A stretch of 12,830 nucleotides of DNA. Origin: CAZDQL01 sp964507325. GTDB taxonomy: Bacteria; Planctomycetota; UBA1135; GCA-002686595. The translations under genes and the position numbers were made by a program. Location of the stretch: the NCBI GenBank assembly GCA_964507325.1, contig CAZDQL010000137.1:1-12830 (forward strand), given 5' to 3'. Positions 1-7,316 of the stretch are shown in pieces. The notes under the pieces are model-generated. The model saw only the letters and a program-made list of their open reading frames with translations. It was not told the DNA's origin and ran no database searches. The first letter of the stretch is position 1. Each line of letters opens with the position of its first letter.

Positions 1-25
1 CTCCCACCACAACCGGTAGTGGTTC

Positions 26-697
26 ATGGACACCCCCCCCCGCATCTACCTCGTCGGAGCCCACGCCACCGGCAAGACCACCCTCGCCCGCTGGGTCCGC
101 GACACCTACGGCCTGCCGATGATCTCCGAGGTGGCGCGCTGCGTCCTCTCCGAGATGGAGGCCCGGCTCGACTCCCTGCGCACCGACGTCGAGCTGACCA
201 GCCACTACCAAGCCCAGGTCTTCGAGCGTCAGCTCGAGACGGAAGAGGCCCAGTCGGGATCCTTCGTCTCCGATCGGGCCTTCTGCAATCTCGCCTACGC
301 CGCCCATCACTCCAAGCTCACCCGCGAGGTCTTCTCCGATCCCCGCTTGGAGCGCTACATGCAGCAGGTCCGACGGGGGCTGGTCTTTTTCCTGCGCCCC
401 CACCGCGAGCTCCTCACCGAGGACGGCGTCCGCGCCGGGGTGGAGTGGGAGGAGGTACTGCGCATCGACGGCATGGTCAAGCTGATGCTGGAGATGTTCG
501 ACATCCCCTACCTCCCCGTCTCCTGCCTCTCCATGCAGGAGCGCACTCGAGCCGTCGAGCGCGTGCTCTCCCTGGCCGGACTGGAGCCGACCCACCCCCG
601 GAGGCGCTACCTCACTTCCCTGAACCCCGTCCAGGCCCGTCCGAAGGATGGGGAGCGCACCGGCAACGGCGTGAGGGACTCCATCCTGACCGAGTGA
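26..697 (+). CDS. P-loop ATPase/kinase, AAA_28 (NadR-kinase-like) family
   Basis: A 223-residue protein with a Walker A motif GAHATGKT at residues 11-18, directly after a short beta strand (RIYLVG). The SDR at residues 82-84, after a hydrophobic strand, fits the Walker B/substrate Asp-Arg position of small nucleoside-kinase-like P-loop proteins. LRIDGMVKLMLE (145-156) and a C-terminal beta-strand region ending near PVS (164-166) match the general shape of AAA_28 / NadR-type kinases. The likely activity is ATP-dependent phosphorylation of a small nucleotide-like substrate in the cytoplasm, but the substrate cannot be read from the sequence. The ATG at 26 is used because the P-loop begins ten residues later; no clear Shine-Dalgarno precedes it. 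It is followed after 58 nt by a DNA-binding coiled-coil gene on the same strand. The family call is fairly secure, the function open. Confidence 0.8.
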   Translation: MDTPPRIYLVGAHATGKTTLARWVRDTYGLPMISEVARCVLSEMEARLDSLRTDVELTSHYQAQVFERQLETEEAQSGSFVSDRAFCNLAYAAHHSKLTREVFSDPRLERYMQQVRRGLVFFLRPHRELLTEDGVRAGVEWEEVLRIDGMVKLMLEMFDIPYLPVSCLSMQERTRAVERVLSLAGLEPTHPRRRYLTSLNPVQARPKDGERTGNGVRDSILTE

Positions 698-724
698 CCT
701 CCTGAAGCGGGCTTCCGGCCGCAG

Positions 725-742
725 ACCCCGCCTGAGCGGGGT
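725..742. other. Perfect 7-bp hairpin in a gene gap
   Basis: ACCCCGC (725-731), loop CTGA, then GCGGGGT (736-742) form a perfect 7-bp GC-rich stem in the 58-nt gap between the kinase-like gene and the HTH/coiled-coil gene. It lies 13 nt before the ATG at 756. Only three consecutive T follow, so it is a poor intrinsic terminator. It could attenuate transcription or fold near the ribosome entry site of the next gene. Confidence 0.35.
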
Positions 743-755
743 AGGTTTCGGGGCC

Positions 756-1604
756 ATGTCCGCGGAGTCCCATCCCCCCGCCGACCGTCGCTCAGGCGCT
801 TCGGGCTCCCATCCCGTCCGTTTGGTGAGCGTCGCCGAAGCCGCCGCCCTGCTGGGGCTCACCCAGTCGACCCTCTGGAAGCTGGTGGCGGATCGAGCCA
901 TCCGCGTGCATCCGTGGGCCGGAGAGGGGGAGCGCGGGGCCGCGATGGACCTCGATGATATCCTGCGCCTGCGCGCCGATCCGAGCCTCACCCCGCGCCC
1001 GCGCCTGGTCCGCAGGCAGGGGTGGAGGGACCCGCGCTCCACCGTCCACCGAATGCCCGCCGCGGCGACCCCGATCCCCTCGAACCTCCAGTTCGAGCTG
1101 GAGCTCTTGCGCGCGGAGCACGCCAACGCCCGGGACCGAATCGCCCGTATGGAGAAGACGCTCCACTCGAGGACTGCCGAGCTCGAGCGCGTGGAGGGCC
1201 TCGTGGAGGAGGAGCGCGCCCAGCGACTGCAGCGCGAGATCCTGAAGTCGCACCTGGCCGAGGTGGGGGGGAGGCTGGACGGGACGCATCGACGCATTGA
1301 AGCCCTCGAGGACGCCCTGCGCGCCACGCGGGAGGCGCACGAGGAGGAGCTCGCCACGCTCGACGCCAACCGCAACGCCGAGCGCGCCGCGCTGGCGGGG
1401 GAGAACCGGCGTTTGGTCGAGGAGGAGGCGAGGTTGCGGCGGGAGCTGGAGGCGCTGCGTCGGACGGCCTTGGTCGGTCGGGCCGAACGCGACCGGCTGC
1501 AGAGCGAGCTGGAGACCGCCGTCCAGGTGGAGCGGGCGACCCAGAAGTACTGCAATCGCCTCGAGGAGCACCTGCGCGCCGCCCGGGCCGAGCCGGGCGA
1601 ATGA
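756..1604 (+). CDS. HTH (MerR/excisionase-like) protein with long coiled-coil tail
   Basis: A 282-residue protein. Residues 1-20 are a polar, probably disordered leader. Residues 21-75 look like a MerR/excisionase-type winged helix: VSVAEAAALLGLTQSTLWKL (24-43) is the helix-turn-helix, followed by a short wing and DLDDILRLR (65-73). After a basic, Pro-rich linker (about 76-108), residues 110-276 are almost unbroken Glu/Arg/Ala/Leu heptads with few glycines, typical of a long dimeric coiled coil. I infer DNA binding at the N terminus with a rod for dimerisation or for tethering to other proteins. No ligand-binding or catalytic motif is visible. The ATG at 756 lacks a good Shine-Dalgarno and sits just after a GC hairpin. 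The gene converges on the terpenoid operon and ends 41 nt from its last stop. I do not recognise a named family for the full architecture. Confidence 0.75.
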   Translation: MSAESHPPADRRSGASGSHPVRLVSVAEAAALLGLTQSTLWKLVADRAIRVHPWAGEGERGAAMDLDDILRLRADPSLTPRPRLVRRQGWRDPRSTVHRMPAAATPIPSNLQFELELLRAEHANARDRIARMEKTLHSRTAELERVEGLVEEERAQRLQREILKSHLAEVGGRLDGTHRRIEALEDALRATREAHEEELATLDANRNAERAALAGENRRLVEEEARLRRELEALRRTALVGRAERDRLQSELETAVQVERATQKYCNRLEEHLRAARAEPGE

Positions 1605-1632
1605 CCCCCCGCTGGTGAGGGAACCGGGCTAG

Positions 1633-1653
1633 GGCCCTGCGCCGCTCAGGGCC
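1633..1653. terminator. Possible bidirectional terminator hairpin between convergent genes
   Basis: GGCCCTG (1633-1639), a 7-nt loop, and CAGGGCC (1647-1653) form a perfect 7-bp stem. It lies in the 41-nt gap between the converging HTH/coiled-coil gene and the terpene cyclase gene and overlaps the cyclase stop codon. Its position suits a shared terminator, but neither strand has a T-run after the stem. It is therefore a weak call; factor-dependent termination is equally possible. Confidence 0.35.
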
Positions 1654-3442
1654 GTAGGACCTCCAGCGCACGCCCCAGCGCCGAAACCGTGAAGACCAGC
1701 GGGTAGAGGCGTTCCGAGTACCACAGGCGGGCGAAGTAGAGGCCGATCGGCCGCGCCTCGAAGCGCCGCCCCCCCTCGGTCGCCTGCGCCAGCCACGCGG
1801 CGGCGGAGGCGATGCGTCGGTCCAGCTCCCCGTCGGCCAGGCCCGCGGAGCGGCAATCGCACAGGGCCTCGAGGGCGAGGGCGGTCTCCTCGACGGTGGC
1901 CGGCAGGCCCGGGGCGGCGCCGAAGCCCCCACTGTCGTCCTGCGCTCCGAGGAGGTACCCGAGGCCCCGCATGAGGGCCCGCCGCCACCCCTCCCAGGCG
2001 GCGTCGCGCGCGCAGGTGACGGCGCGCAGCACGCGACTGGTGCCGTAGACGGGGTTCTCGCAGTGCGCCTCCTCCTGGTTCCCGAACCAGAGGGGGACCC
2101 AGGCCCCGTCGCTGCGCTGGACCTCGCACAGGTAGCGCGTGCCGCGCTGGATCGCCTCGCTGCGGCGGTGCCACTCCCCCTCGGCCCACGCGTCCCAAGC
2201 CCGCAGGGCGTGGGCCGTCAGGTCGGGGGAGCTGCGGTCGAAGGGCAGCTTGCCCCACCCCCTGCAAAAGGTGGGCACTCCTCCGTCGCGGTTCTGCAGC
2301 CCCGCCAGCCAGTCGGAACCCGCCCAGGCCCCCGGCGCGGAGCTCTCCATCATCCCCAGGGAGCGCAGCGCGAGGAGCGCCCCCGCGGTGTCGTCCGCGT
2401 CCGGCACCCCACCCGGGAGATCGGTCCAAGCCCAGCCGCCCGGATCCGCGCCGGTGTAGCGGTGCACCTCGCGGTGCTGCTGGTCGAGGAGCCAGGAACG
2501 AATCGGGGCGCGCTCCTCGGGGGGCAGCGCCTCCCCGAGGGCGTTCACCGCCAGGGTCGTGACCCAAGTCGCCAGATTGGTGTCGATCGGCCAGGAGCCG
2601 TCCAGCCGCACCGACCGCAAGATGAAGTCGAGGGCGCGCCGAGCCACCGGATGGGTCGCGTCACCGGTCGAGACCAGGGAGAGCAGGACGAAGCTCGTCA
2701 AGGGCGTCGCTTCGAGGAAGCCACCGTTGCGCGGCTGCAGGCGCTCCAGGACCGTCAGGACCCGCCCGCGCGCCGCGCGCCGGACGAGTCGCGCCAGCGG
2801 ATTCGGGGACGGCCGGTGGTGCTCGATCGTGCGTCCGATGGCGATCAGGGCCGGCAGGGCGTAGCTGACCACCGGCAGCCCGAGCACCTTGAAGAGGCGC
2901 CGTGGAAGCACGGCCAATTCGAAGGGCAGACCCGGGACGACGTCCCACCCGGGATCGTCCGGCGGAAAGGCTCCCCCGATCGAGCAGGCGGCGAGGATCG
3001 GCACCGCGAAGGTGCGGTCGCTCCCGTAGATGCCCCTGAGCGTCTCCGCGAGGGAATGCGCGTCGAGGCCTCCCACGCGATCGCGGATCCAATCCCGAGC
3101 GGCCGCACCGGCCTCGTTGTCGGGGCCCAAGGCGGTCCAGGCGAGCGCGGTGGTGGAGAGGTTCGAGGGGCTGTCGGGGGTGTCGCCGAAGCCGCCGTCG
3201 GAATTCTGGTGCCACCCGAGCCAGGCGTGGCCGGCCTGGATCACCTCCTCGATCTTCCCGTTCCCCTCCCGGTGGCTGTCGCGCAGGAGGGAGAGCGCCA
3301 GCGTCGCGGTGGCGGTCGAGAGGGCGCTCGAGGAGAGCTCCCCCAGCCACCACCCACCGCGGTTGCGCTGCTCCAAGAGCAGCCCGCGGGCGTTCTCCAG
3401 GGTCTGGAGCAGCGCCTCGCGGTCGGCCTCGAAGGTGGTCAT
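1646..3442 (-). CDS. Class II terpene cyclase-like (squalene-hopene cyclase superfamily), DxDD motif intact
   Basis: A 598-residue protein, slightly shorter than typical squalene-hopene cyclases (about 630). The catalytic acid motif of class II cyclases is present as DADDTA (348-353), in the context GGVPDADDTAGALLAL. QW-type repeats are visible: HQNSDGGFGD (78-87), LQPRNGGFLEA (235-245), LQNRDGGVPTF (382-392), VQRSDGAW (441-448) and AQDDSGGFGA (500-509). These imply the double alpha-barrel fold. The Asp motif protonates an alkene or epoxide to start polyene cyclisation, so the protein is expected to cyclise a linear isoprenoid, probably at the membrane. Squalene, a polyprenyl diphosphate or another polyprene are all possible. 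It is last in the operon; its ATG overlaps the stop of the upstream repeat protein (ATGA), implying coupled translation and perhaps a complex. The superfamily is secure; calling it a true hopene cyclase would be over-specific. Confidence 0.87.
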   Translation of the reverse strand: MTTFEADREALLQTLENARGLLLEQRNRGGWWLGELSSSALSTATATLALSLLRDSHREGNGKIEEVIQAGHAWLGWHQNSDGGFGDTPDSPSNLSTTALAWTALGPDNEAGAAARDWIRDRVGGLDAHSLAETLRGIYGSDRTFAVPILAACSIGGAFPPDDPGWDVVPGLPFELAVLPRRLFKVLGLPVVSYALPALIAIGRTIEHHRPSPNPLARLVRRAARGRVLTVLERLQPRNGGFLEATPLTSFVLLSLVSTGDATHPVARRALDFILRSVRLDGSWPIDTNLATWVTTLAVNALGEALPPEERAPIRSWLLDQQHREVHRYTGADPGGWAWTDLPGGVPDADDTAGALLALRSLGMMESSAPGAWAGSDWLAGLQNRDGGVPTFCRGWGKLPFDRSSPDLTAHALRAWDAWAEGEWHRRSEAIQRGTRYLCEVQRSDGAWVPLWFGNQEEAHCENPVYGTSRVLRAVTCARDAAWEGWRRALMRGLGYLLGAQDDSGGFGAAPGLPATVEETALALEALCDCRSAGLADGELDRRIASAAAWLAQATEGGRRFEARPIGLYFARLWYSERLYPLVFTVSALGRALEVLRP

Positions 3443-4344
3443 CCTGTCAGGTGCCCCAACGCCAGCAGAGCATAGAAGGTGTACTCGCTGTCGAGGGCAT
3501 CGTCCGCCCAGTGTCCGTAGAAGGAGCGGCCGGACCAGAGGCTATCCAGAAAGTCGAGGGCCGACTCCCGCCGCGCGTCCCCCCCGTGCCCTCCCTCGAG
3601 GGGCCGCCCCAGGAGCGCCAGCGCGTGCAGGGCGGTGGATGTGGAGAGCAGATCCGGCAGGGGCGCGTCCGGCAGGGCCAGGAATCCCCCCCGGGGGTGC
3701 TGGCGGGCCAGGAGCCAGGGCGCGACCTCCTCCGGCACCGGCTGGTCGAGCTGGCGCAGGAGGGCCGCGGCGGCCGCGGTCGAGGGGGTGGTGCCCCAGG
3801 CCAGGTCGGGAGCATTGGCGTAGGCGCCGTCGGCGGTGCGCAGGCCGGCGAAGCTCTCCGCCAGGGCGGTCGGATTGGGGGGACACGGCGCCACCCCCAG
3901 ATCCTGGTACACCCCCAGCGCCAGGAAGGCGTCGTAGAGGGTGCCGAGGGAAGCGCCCCGTCGGGCCGCGTAGCCGCCGTCGGCGGAGCGCCGCCCCTCC
4001 AGCTCCGAGGTCACCTCCCCTGCGAAGTCCCTGGTGGGCCACCCCACGTCGAGGATCCTCCAGGCGCGCACCAGACACGCCCGGTGCACCGCATCCAGGT
4101 CCGCACCGGAGCCGAAGGTCGAGAGGTAGGGCCGCACGCGTTCCACCGGCAGCGGCTCGGCCAGGGCGTCGAGGGCGTCGAGCAGGAAGGCGGTGTAGTA
4201 CAGATCGCTCTGACCCGCGCGATCCCGGGCTCCACCGTCTTCGTTGAGCTCCTCGTTGAGGAAGCGGGCGATCGAGGAGGTGGCCTCACCCAGGAGCGTC
4301 GGCGCCAGCCGCGCGACCTGGAGCATTTCGAGCCTCAAACTCAC
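3439..4344 (-). CDS. Prenyltransferase/squalene-oxidase repeat protein, no DxDD
   Basis: A 301-residue protein built from about five alpha-toroid repeats: LNEDGGARDRAGQSDLYYTA (33-52), RRSADGGYAARRGASLGTLY (118-137), LRTADGAYANAPDLAWGTTP (168-187), RQHPRGGFLALPDAPLPDLL (214-233) and ALDSEYTFYALLALGHL (283-299). The repeat type is shared by protein-prenyltransferase beta subunits and class II cyclases. No DxDD acid motif is visible, and I could not place a convincing Asp/Cys/His zinc triad, so neither activity is assigned. At about half a cyclase's length it could be one barrel of a split enzyme or a partner of the downstream cyclase. The GTG at 4344 gives a 59-nt overlap with the upstream gene. 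An ATG at 4326, with GAGG six bases before it, is a real alternative (295 residues). The stop overlaps the next start as ATGA. Confidence 0.82.
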   Translation of the reverse strand: MSLRLEMLQVARLAPTLLGEATSSIARFLNEELNEDGGARDRAGQSDLYYTAFLLDALDALAEPLPVERVRPYLSTFGSGADLDAVHRACLVRAWRILDVGWPTRDFAGEVTSELEGRRSADGGYAARRGASLGTLYDAFLALGVYQDLGVAPCPPNPTALAESFAGLRTADGAYANAPDLAWGTTPSTAAAAALLRQLDQPVPEEVAPWLLARQHPRGGFLALPDAPLPDLLSTSTALHALALLGRPLEGGHGGDARRESALDFLDSLWSGRSFYGHWADDALDSEYTFYALLALGHLTG

Positions 4345-6094
4345 TGCAGTACCCGGGCAGGAGGTCCCCCTCGCCGAAGATCTTGCCGATCACGCGCCGC
4401 AGGAGGCCCTTGGCGGAGGCGTGGGGCAGGCCGCGCAGGGTCTCGATCGCCTTGCGCTCGTAGGCCTCGGCCAGCTCGCGCGCCTTCGTCAGCACGCCGC
4501 GCTCGGCGAGGATCCGATCGAGCTCTTCACGCTCCTCCGCCGGTCCCCGTTCGCGGCGCCAGAGCGCGTCGAGGAGCCGGCGCTCCGCCCCCTCCCGCGC
4601 GTGCTTGTGGGCCATCGCCAGGATCAGGGAGGGGCGCAGGGCGGCCAGGTCGTCGGAGTCCCCGTTCTCACCGTCGTGATCGTCGAGGTCGTCCTGGATC
4701 TGGTAGGCGATGCCGAGCGCCTCGCTGTAGGGACCCAGCACGTCGAGCACCTCCCGCCCCGCGCCGGCGTAGGTGGCGCCCATGCGCAGAGCGACCTCGA
4801 AGGCGGGCGCGGTCTTCTCCCGGAAGATGCTCAAGACCTCCAGGGCGGAGAGCGGCCGGGGGGCGTGGGTCCAGTTGAGCTCGGCCCCCTGCCCGCGGGA
4901 GAGCGCCACGTGCCCGCGGGCCGCGACCCGCATCAGCTCGGCGCGCACGTCGGGCGCAGCGTCCATCTCGGCCAGCAGGCGGTAGCCCTCCCCCAGGAGC
5001 AGGTCGCCGATGTTGAGCGCCACGTCCACCCCGTGGCTCGCGTGCAGGGTGGCCTCGCCGTAGCGCGTCAGGTCGCCGTCCTCGATGTCGTCGTGGACGA
5101 GGGAGGCCTTGTGGAAGCACTCGATCGCCACCGCCAGCCGGCGCAGATCGCGGGGTCTGCCGGGGGGATCGCTCTGGTCCTTCGCCTCGAGGGCGATCCA
5201 GAGCGCGACCAGCAGGAAGGGGCGCCAGCGCTTGCCGGCGCGAGCCAGCCAATCGCGGGCGATCTCGTCGGTGCGCGGATCGATGCCGGCGGTCGGGCCC
5301 AGGATCTCCTCCAGGGCCTGCGGGGTGAACCAGGAGCGCACCTCGCCCTTCAAGGCCTCGAGGTCGAGGCGGTAGGTCCGATCCCGGGCCGTGAGGTGAA
5401 TCAGGTCGCGCACCTGGTCCACGTCGACGTTGGTCTCGCTGCAGTCGTCCTGCAGGAGCGGCACCGACATCCCGGGGATGGCGGCGGCCTCCAGGTGCGG
5501 GAAGCAGCGCTCGAGCACGTTCATGCAGGAGACGCCCACGATCGCCTCGATGCGGCCCGACTCGACCATGGCGGTCACCAGGGCGGAGCCCTCGGCCAGG
5601 AGCACGGCGTAGCCGAGCTCCTCCGCCTCCTGCGCCAGGTCGTCGATCGAGCACAGCCCGCACTGCTTGCAGAGCATCCCGAAGGCGTCGAAGGGCGCGG
5701 GGCAGCGCCCCTCGGCGCGCAGGCACTTGGGGAGCAGGAGCAGGCGCCGGTCGTAGGGCACCCGCGCCAGCTCGTCGCGCCAGACCTCGTTGTTCACCAG
5801 CACCGTGGCGAAGTCGGCGAAGAGCGGGGCCAGTCCCGCGCGCCGGCAGGCGACGAGCGCCAGCTCGCGCAGCTCCGGCAGGGAGACGGGGGGCACCAGG
5901 TCGCGCTCTCCCACGATCTCCGCCGCCGCGGCCCGCAACAGGTCGCGCTGGGCGCGCTCCCCGGGGATGTTCGACTGGGTCGGGCGCCACTTCGAGGCGG
6001 GTGGACGGCGCGGCAGCTCGACCGGATGGGACCCGCCGCCGAGGGTGGTGCGCGGGGCGAGCGAGTCTTGGAGGGCTTCGTGGGGAGGGTTCAC
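4286..6094 (-). CDS. DUF116 domain fused to trans-polyprenyl diphosphate synthase
   Basis: A 602-residue two-domain protein. Residues 50-225 match DUF116: LPKCLRAEGRC (121-131), LCKQCGLC (141-148), VGVSCMNVLERC (186-197) and DDC (216-218), giving eight Cys suited to Fe-S or metal binding. Residues 270-575 are an isoprenyl diphosphate synthase: GKRWRP (287-292) binds isopentenyl diphosphate, DDIED (335-339) is the first Asp-rich motif, FREKTA (424-429) the KT motif, and DDLDD (468-472) the second Asp-rich motif. All catalytic motifs are intact. The residues before the first motif are A330/S331, not aromatic, as in enzymes making chains longer than C15; product length remains inferred. The cyclase domain's usual length is about 300, so the DUF116 part is a true addition. 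GTG at 6094 is the only reasonable start, 25 nt after the radical SAM stop; no clear Shine-Dalgarno is seen. The synthase is secure; DUF116 has no assigned function. Confidence 0.9.
   Translation of the reverse strand: MNPPHEALQDSLAPRTTLGGGSHPVELPRRPPASKWRPTQSNIPGERAQRDLLRAAAAEIVGERDLVPPVSLPELRELALVACRRAGLAPLFADFATVLVNNEVWRDELARVPYDRRLLLLPKCLRAEGRCPAPFDAFGMLCKQCGLCSIDDLAQEAEELGYAVLLAEGSALVTAMVESGRIEAIVGVSCMNVLERCFPHLEAAAIPGMSVPLLQDDCSETNVDVDQVRDLIHLTARDRTYRLDLEALKGEVRSWFTPQALEEILGPTAGIDPRTDEIARDWLARAGKRWRPFLLVALWIALEAKDQSDPPGRPRDLRRLAVAIECFHKASLVHDDIEDGDLTRYGEATLHASHGVDVALNIGDLLLGEGYRLLAEMDAAPDVRAELMRVAARGHVALSRGQGAELNWTHAPRPLSALEVLSIFREKTAPAFEVALRMGATYAGAGREVLDVLGPYSEALGIAYQIQDDLDDHDGENGDSDDLAALRPSLILAMAHKHAREGAERRLLDALWRRERGPAEEREELDRILAERGVLTKARELAEAYERKAIETLRGLPHASAKGLLRRVIGKIFGEGDLLPGYCSEFEARNAPGRAAGADAPG
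4333..4336 (-). promoter_or_regulatory. Shine-Dalgarno-like GAGG supporting an alternative start
   Basis: On the minus strand GAGG lies six bases before an ATG at 4326, inside the reading frame of the repeat protein that can also begin at GTG 4344. The longer form has no comparable ribosome-binding site, so this motif makes the shorter form plausible. Either start lies inside the 3' end of the upstream DUF116/prenyl-synthase gene, so translation is probably coupled. Confidence 0.4.
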
Positions 6095-6119
6095 GGTACT
6101 GGGGCGAGAGTCGCGCCGC

Positions 6120-7316
6120 TCAAGTGTAGGCGCCGAAGCCGAAGAACCAGTGCTTCTTAGCGAAACGGTACATCCAGTGCCGTTCCGGGACTTCGTTGCC
6201 GGGATCGTACTGGCTGGGGCGGGGGACCATGGCGTCCAGCTCGGCCAGCGCCGTCTGGCGGGCGGTGGTGTCGCGCGCCCCTCGGCGCAGGACGATCTCC
6301 TTCAGCAGCTCGGGACGTTCCAGCACGATGCAGCCGCGGGTGGTGGCCGCCGTGGTGGCGCGGAAGTCCGCCAGGAACTCGGAGCGCGTCAAGGTGCGGT
6401 AGAGGTCCCCGCCGTTGTCGGAGATGCGGTCGCCGGCGAACTGCACGATCGGGCAGGGCTCCACGTCGCCCCAGGGACTGACGTGGTGGCTGATGCCGAT
6501 CGCCGCCGGACAGAGCGCGTGACCCTCTCCGTCCCAGTAGGCGTCGACGAACCCGATCGGCTTCTCGTTGCGCATGCGCACCGCGAAGCGCCGCACCGCG
6601 GAGAGCTGCTCGCGGGTCAGAGCCAGCTCGGGCGCGGCGTCGGGACCGACCGGTCGGTAGGAGTGGAACCAGCAGTAGTGGACTCCCAGCTCGATCAGGC
6701 GCTCGACCCACTCCTCGCGCACCAGCTCGTCGAAGTTGGTGGCGCAGATGCTCGAGGCCACGCCGGTCAGGAGCCGCGCCCGTACGCAGGCCTCGAGCCC
6801 CGCCAGGGTGCGCTCGTAGACCTCGGACCGCCCGCGGCGGCGTTCGCTCTCCTCCTCCAGGCCCTCCACCGAGATCAGGGGGGTGGCGTTGCCGAGGCGC
6901 ACGAGCTCCGCGGCGACCGCGTCGTCGATCGGATGGCCGTTGGTGAAGATCTGGAAGAAGCAGTCGGGGTGGGCGGCCAGCATCTCCATCAGCTGGGGGT
7001 GCTGGAAGGGCTCTCCACCGAGGATCCCGAAGAAGCGGTTTCCCTGGCGCTTGGCGCCGTCGATGAGCGCGTTCCACTCCTCCAACGAGATCTTCGCCTG
7101 GGGGGCGGCCACGTCGATCCAGCAGCCGCGGCAACGCAGGTTGCAGGAGTTGATGATCGAGACGTAGAGGAAGGGGGGGAAGACCTCGCCGCGCTTCAGT
7201 CGCCGCTTGAATCTCTGGACGCTGCGCACCCCCTTCCAGCCGCAGTTGTAGGCGAACTTCGCGAGGTGGCGCTTGTCGGTCGTGCGCAGCACCCTGAGGG
7301 CGAGACGCAGGCTCAC
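6120..7316 (-). CDS. Radical SAM enzyme with C-terminal SPASM-like cysteines
   Basis: A 398-residue protein. CNLRCRGC (58-65) is the CxxxCxxC motif that binds the S-adenosylmethionine-cleaving [4Fe-4S] cluster, and GGEP (100-103) is the SAM-binding motif. Later cysteines at 269 (ALCPAA), 288 (EPCPIV) and 329 (RGCIVL) sit where SPASM/twitch-type proteins bind auxiliary clusters, in the typical context SPWGDVEPCPI. The N terminus is basic, and the last 20 residues are rich in aromatics (HWMYRFAKKHWFFGFGAYT), perhaps for membrane or partner contact. The GTG at 7316 is chosen because it forms a GTGA overlap with the upstream stop and has GAGGAG eight bases before it. The substrate is unknown. Its place between a ferredoxin and a prenyl synthase suggests radical modification of an isoprenoid, of a lipoyl group, or of a peptide. 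It does not look like a close HpnH (adenosylhopane) homologue. Confidence 0.88.
   Translation of the reverse strand: MSLRLALRVLRTTDKRHLAKFAYNCGWKGVRSVQRFKRRLKRGEVFPPFLYVSIINSCNLRCRGCWIDVAAPQAKISLEEWNALIDGAKRQGNRFFGILGGEPFQHPQLMEMLAAHPDCFFQIFTNGHPIDDAVAAELVRLGNATPLISVEGLEEESERRRGRSEVYERTLAGLEACVRARLLTGVASSICATNFDELVREEWVERLIELGVHYCWFHSYRPVGPDAAPELALTREQLSAVRRFAVRMRNEKPIGFVDAYWDGEGHALCPAAIGISHHVSPWGDVEPCPIVQFAGDRISDNGGDLYRTLTRSEFLADFRATTAATTRGCIVLERPELLKEIVLRRGARDTTARQTALAELDAMVPRPSQYDPGNEVPERHWMYRFAKKHWFFGFGAYT

Noticed and set aside
704..715. GAAG-CGGG-CTTC mini-hairpin after the kinase-like gene
   Set aside because: A four-base-pair stem is too short to support a terminator call.
1646..3442. 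Naming the cyclase shc/hpnF
   Set aside because: The class II motif is present, but no squalene-synthesis genes (hpnC/D/E) or a recognisable HpnH lie in the window, and the neighbouring synthase supplies polyprenyl diphosphates.
2063..3475. Long open frame on the plus strand opposite the cyclase gene
   Set aside because: Its translation is low-complexity Arg/Gly/Pro/Val with no motifs, while the minus-strand frame has QW repeats and DxDD. It is a by-product of high GC content.
4244..6160. 638-codon plus-strand open frame opposite the DUF116/prenyl-synthase gene
   Set aside because: No recognisable domain; the opposite strand carries every catalytic motif of a prenyl synthase.
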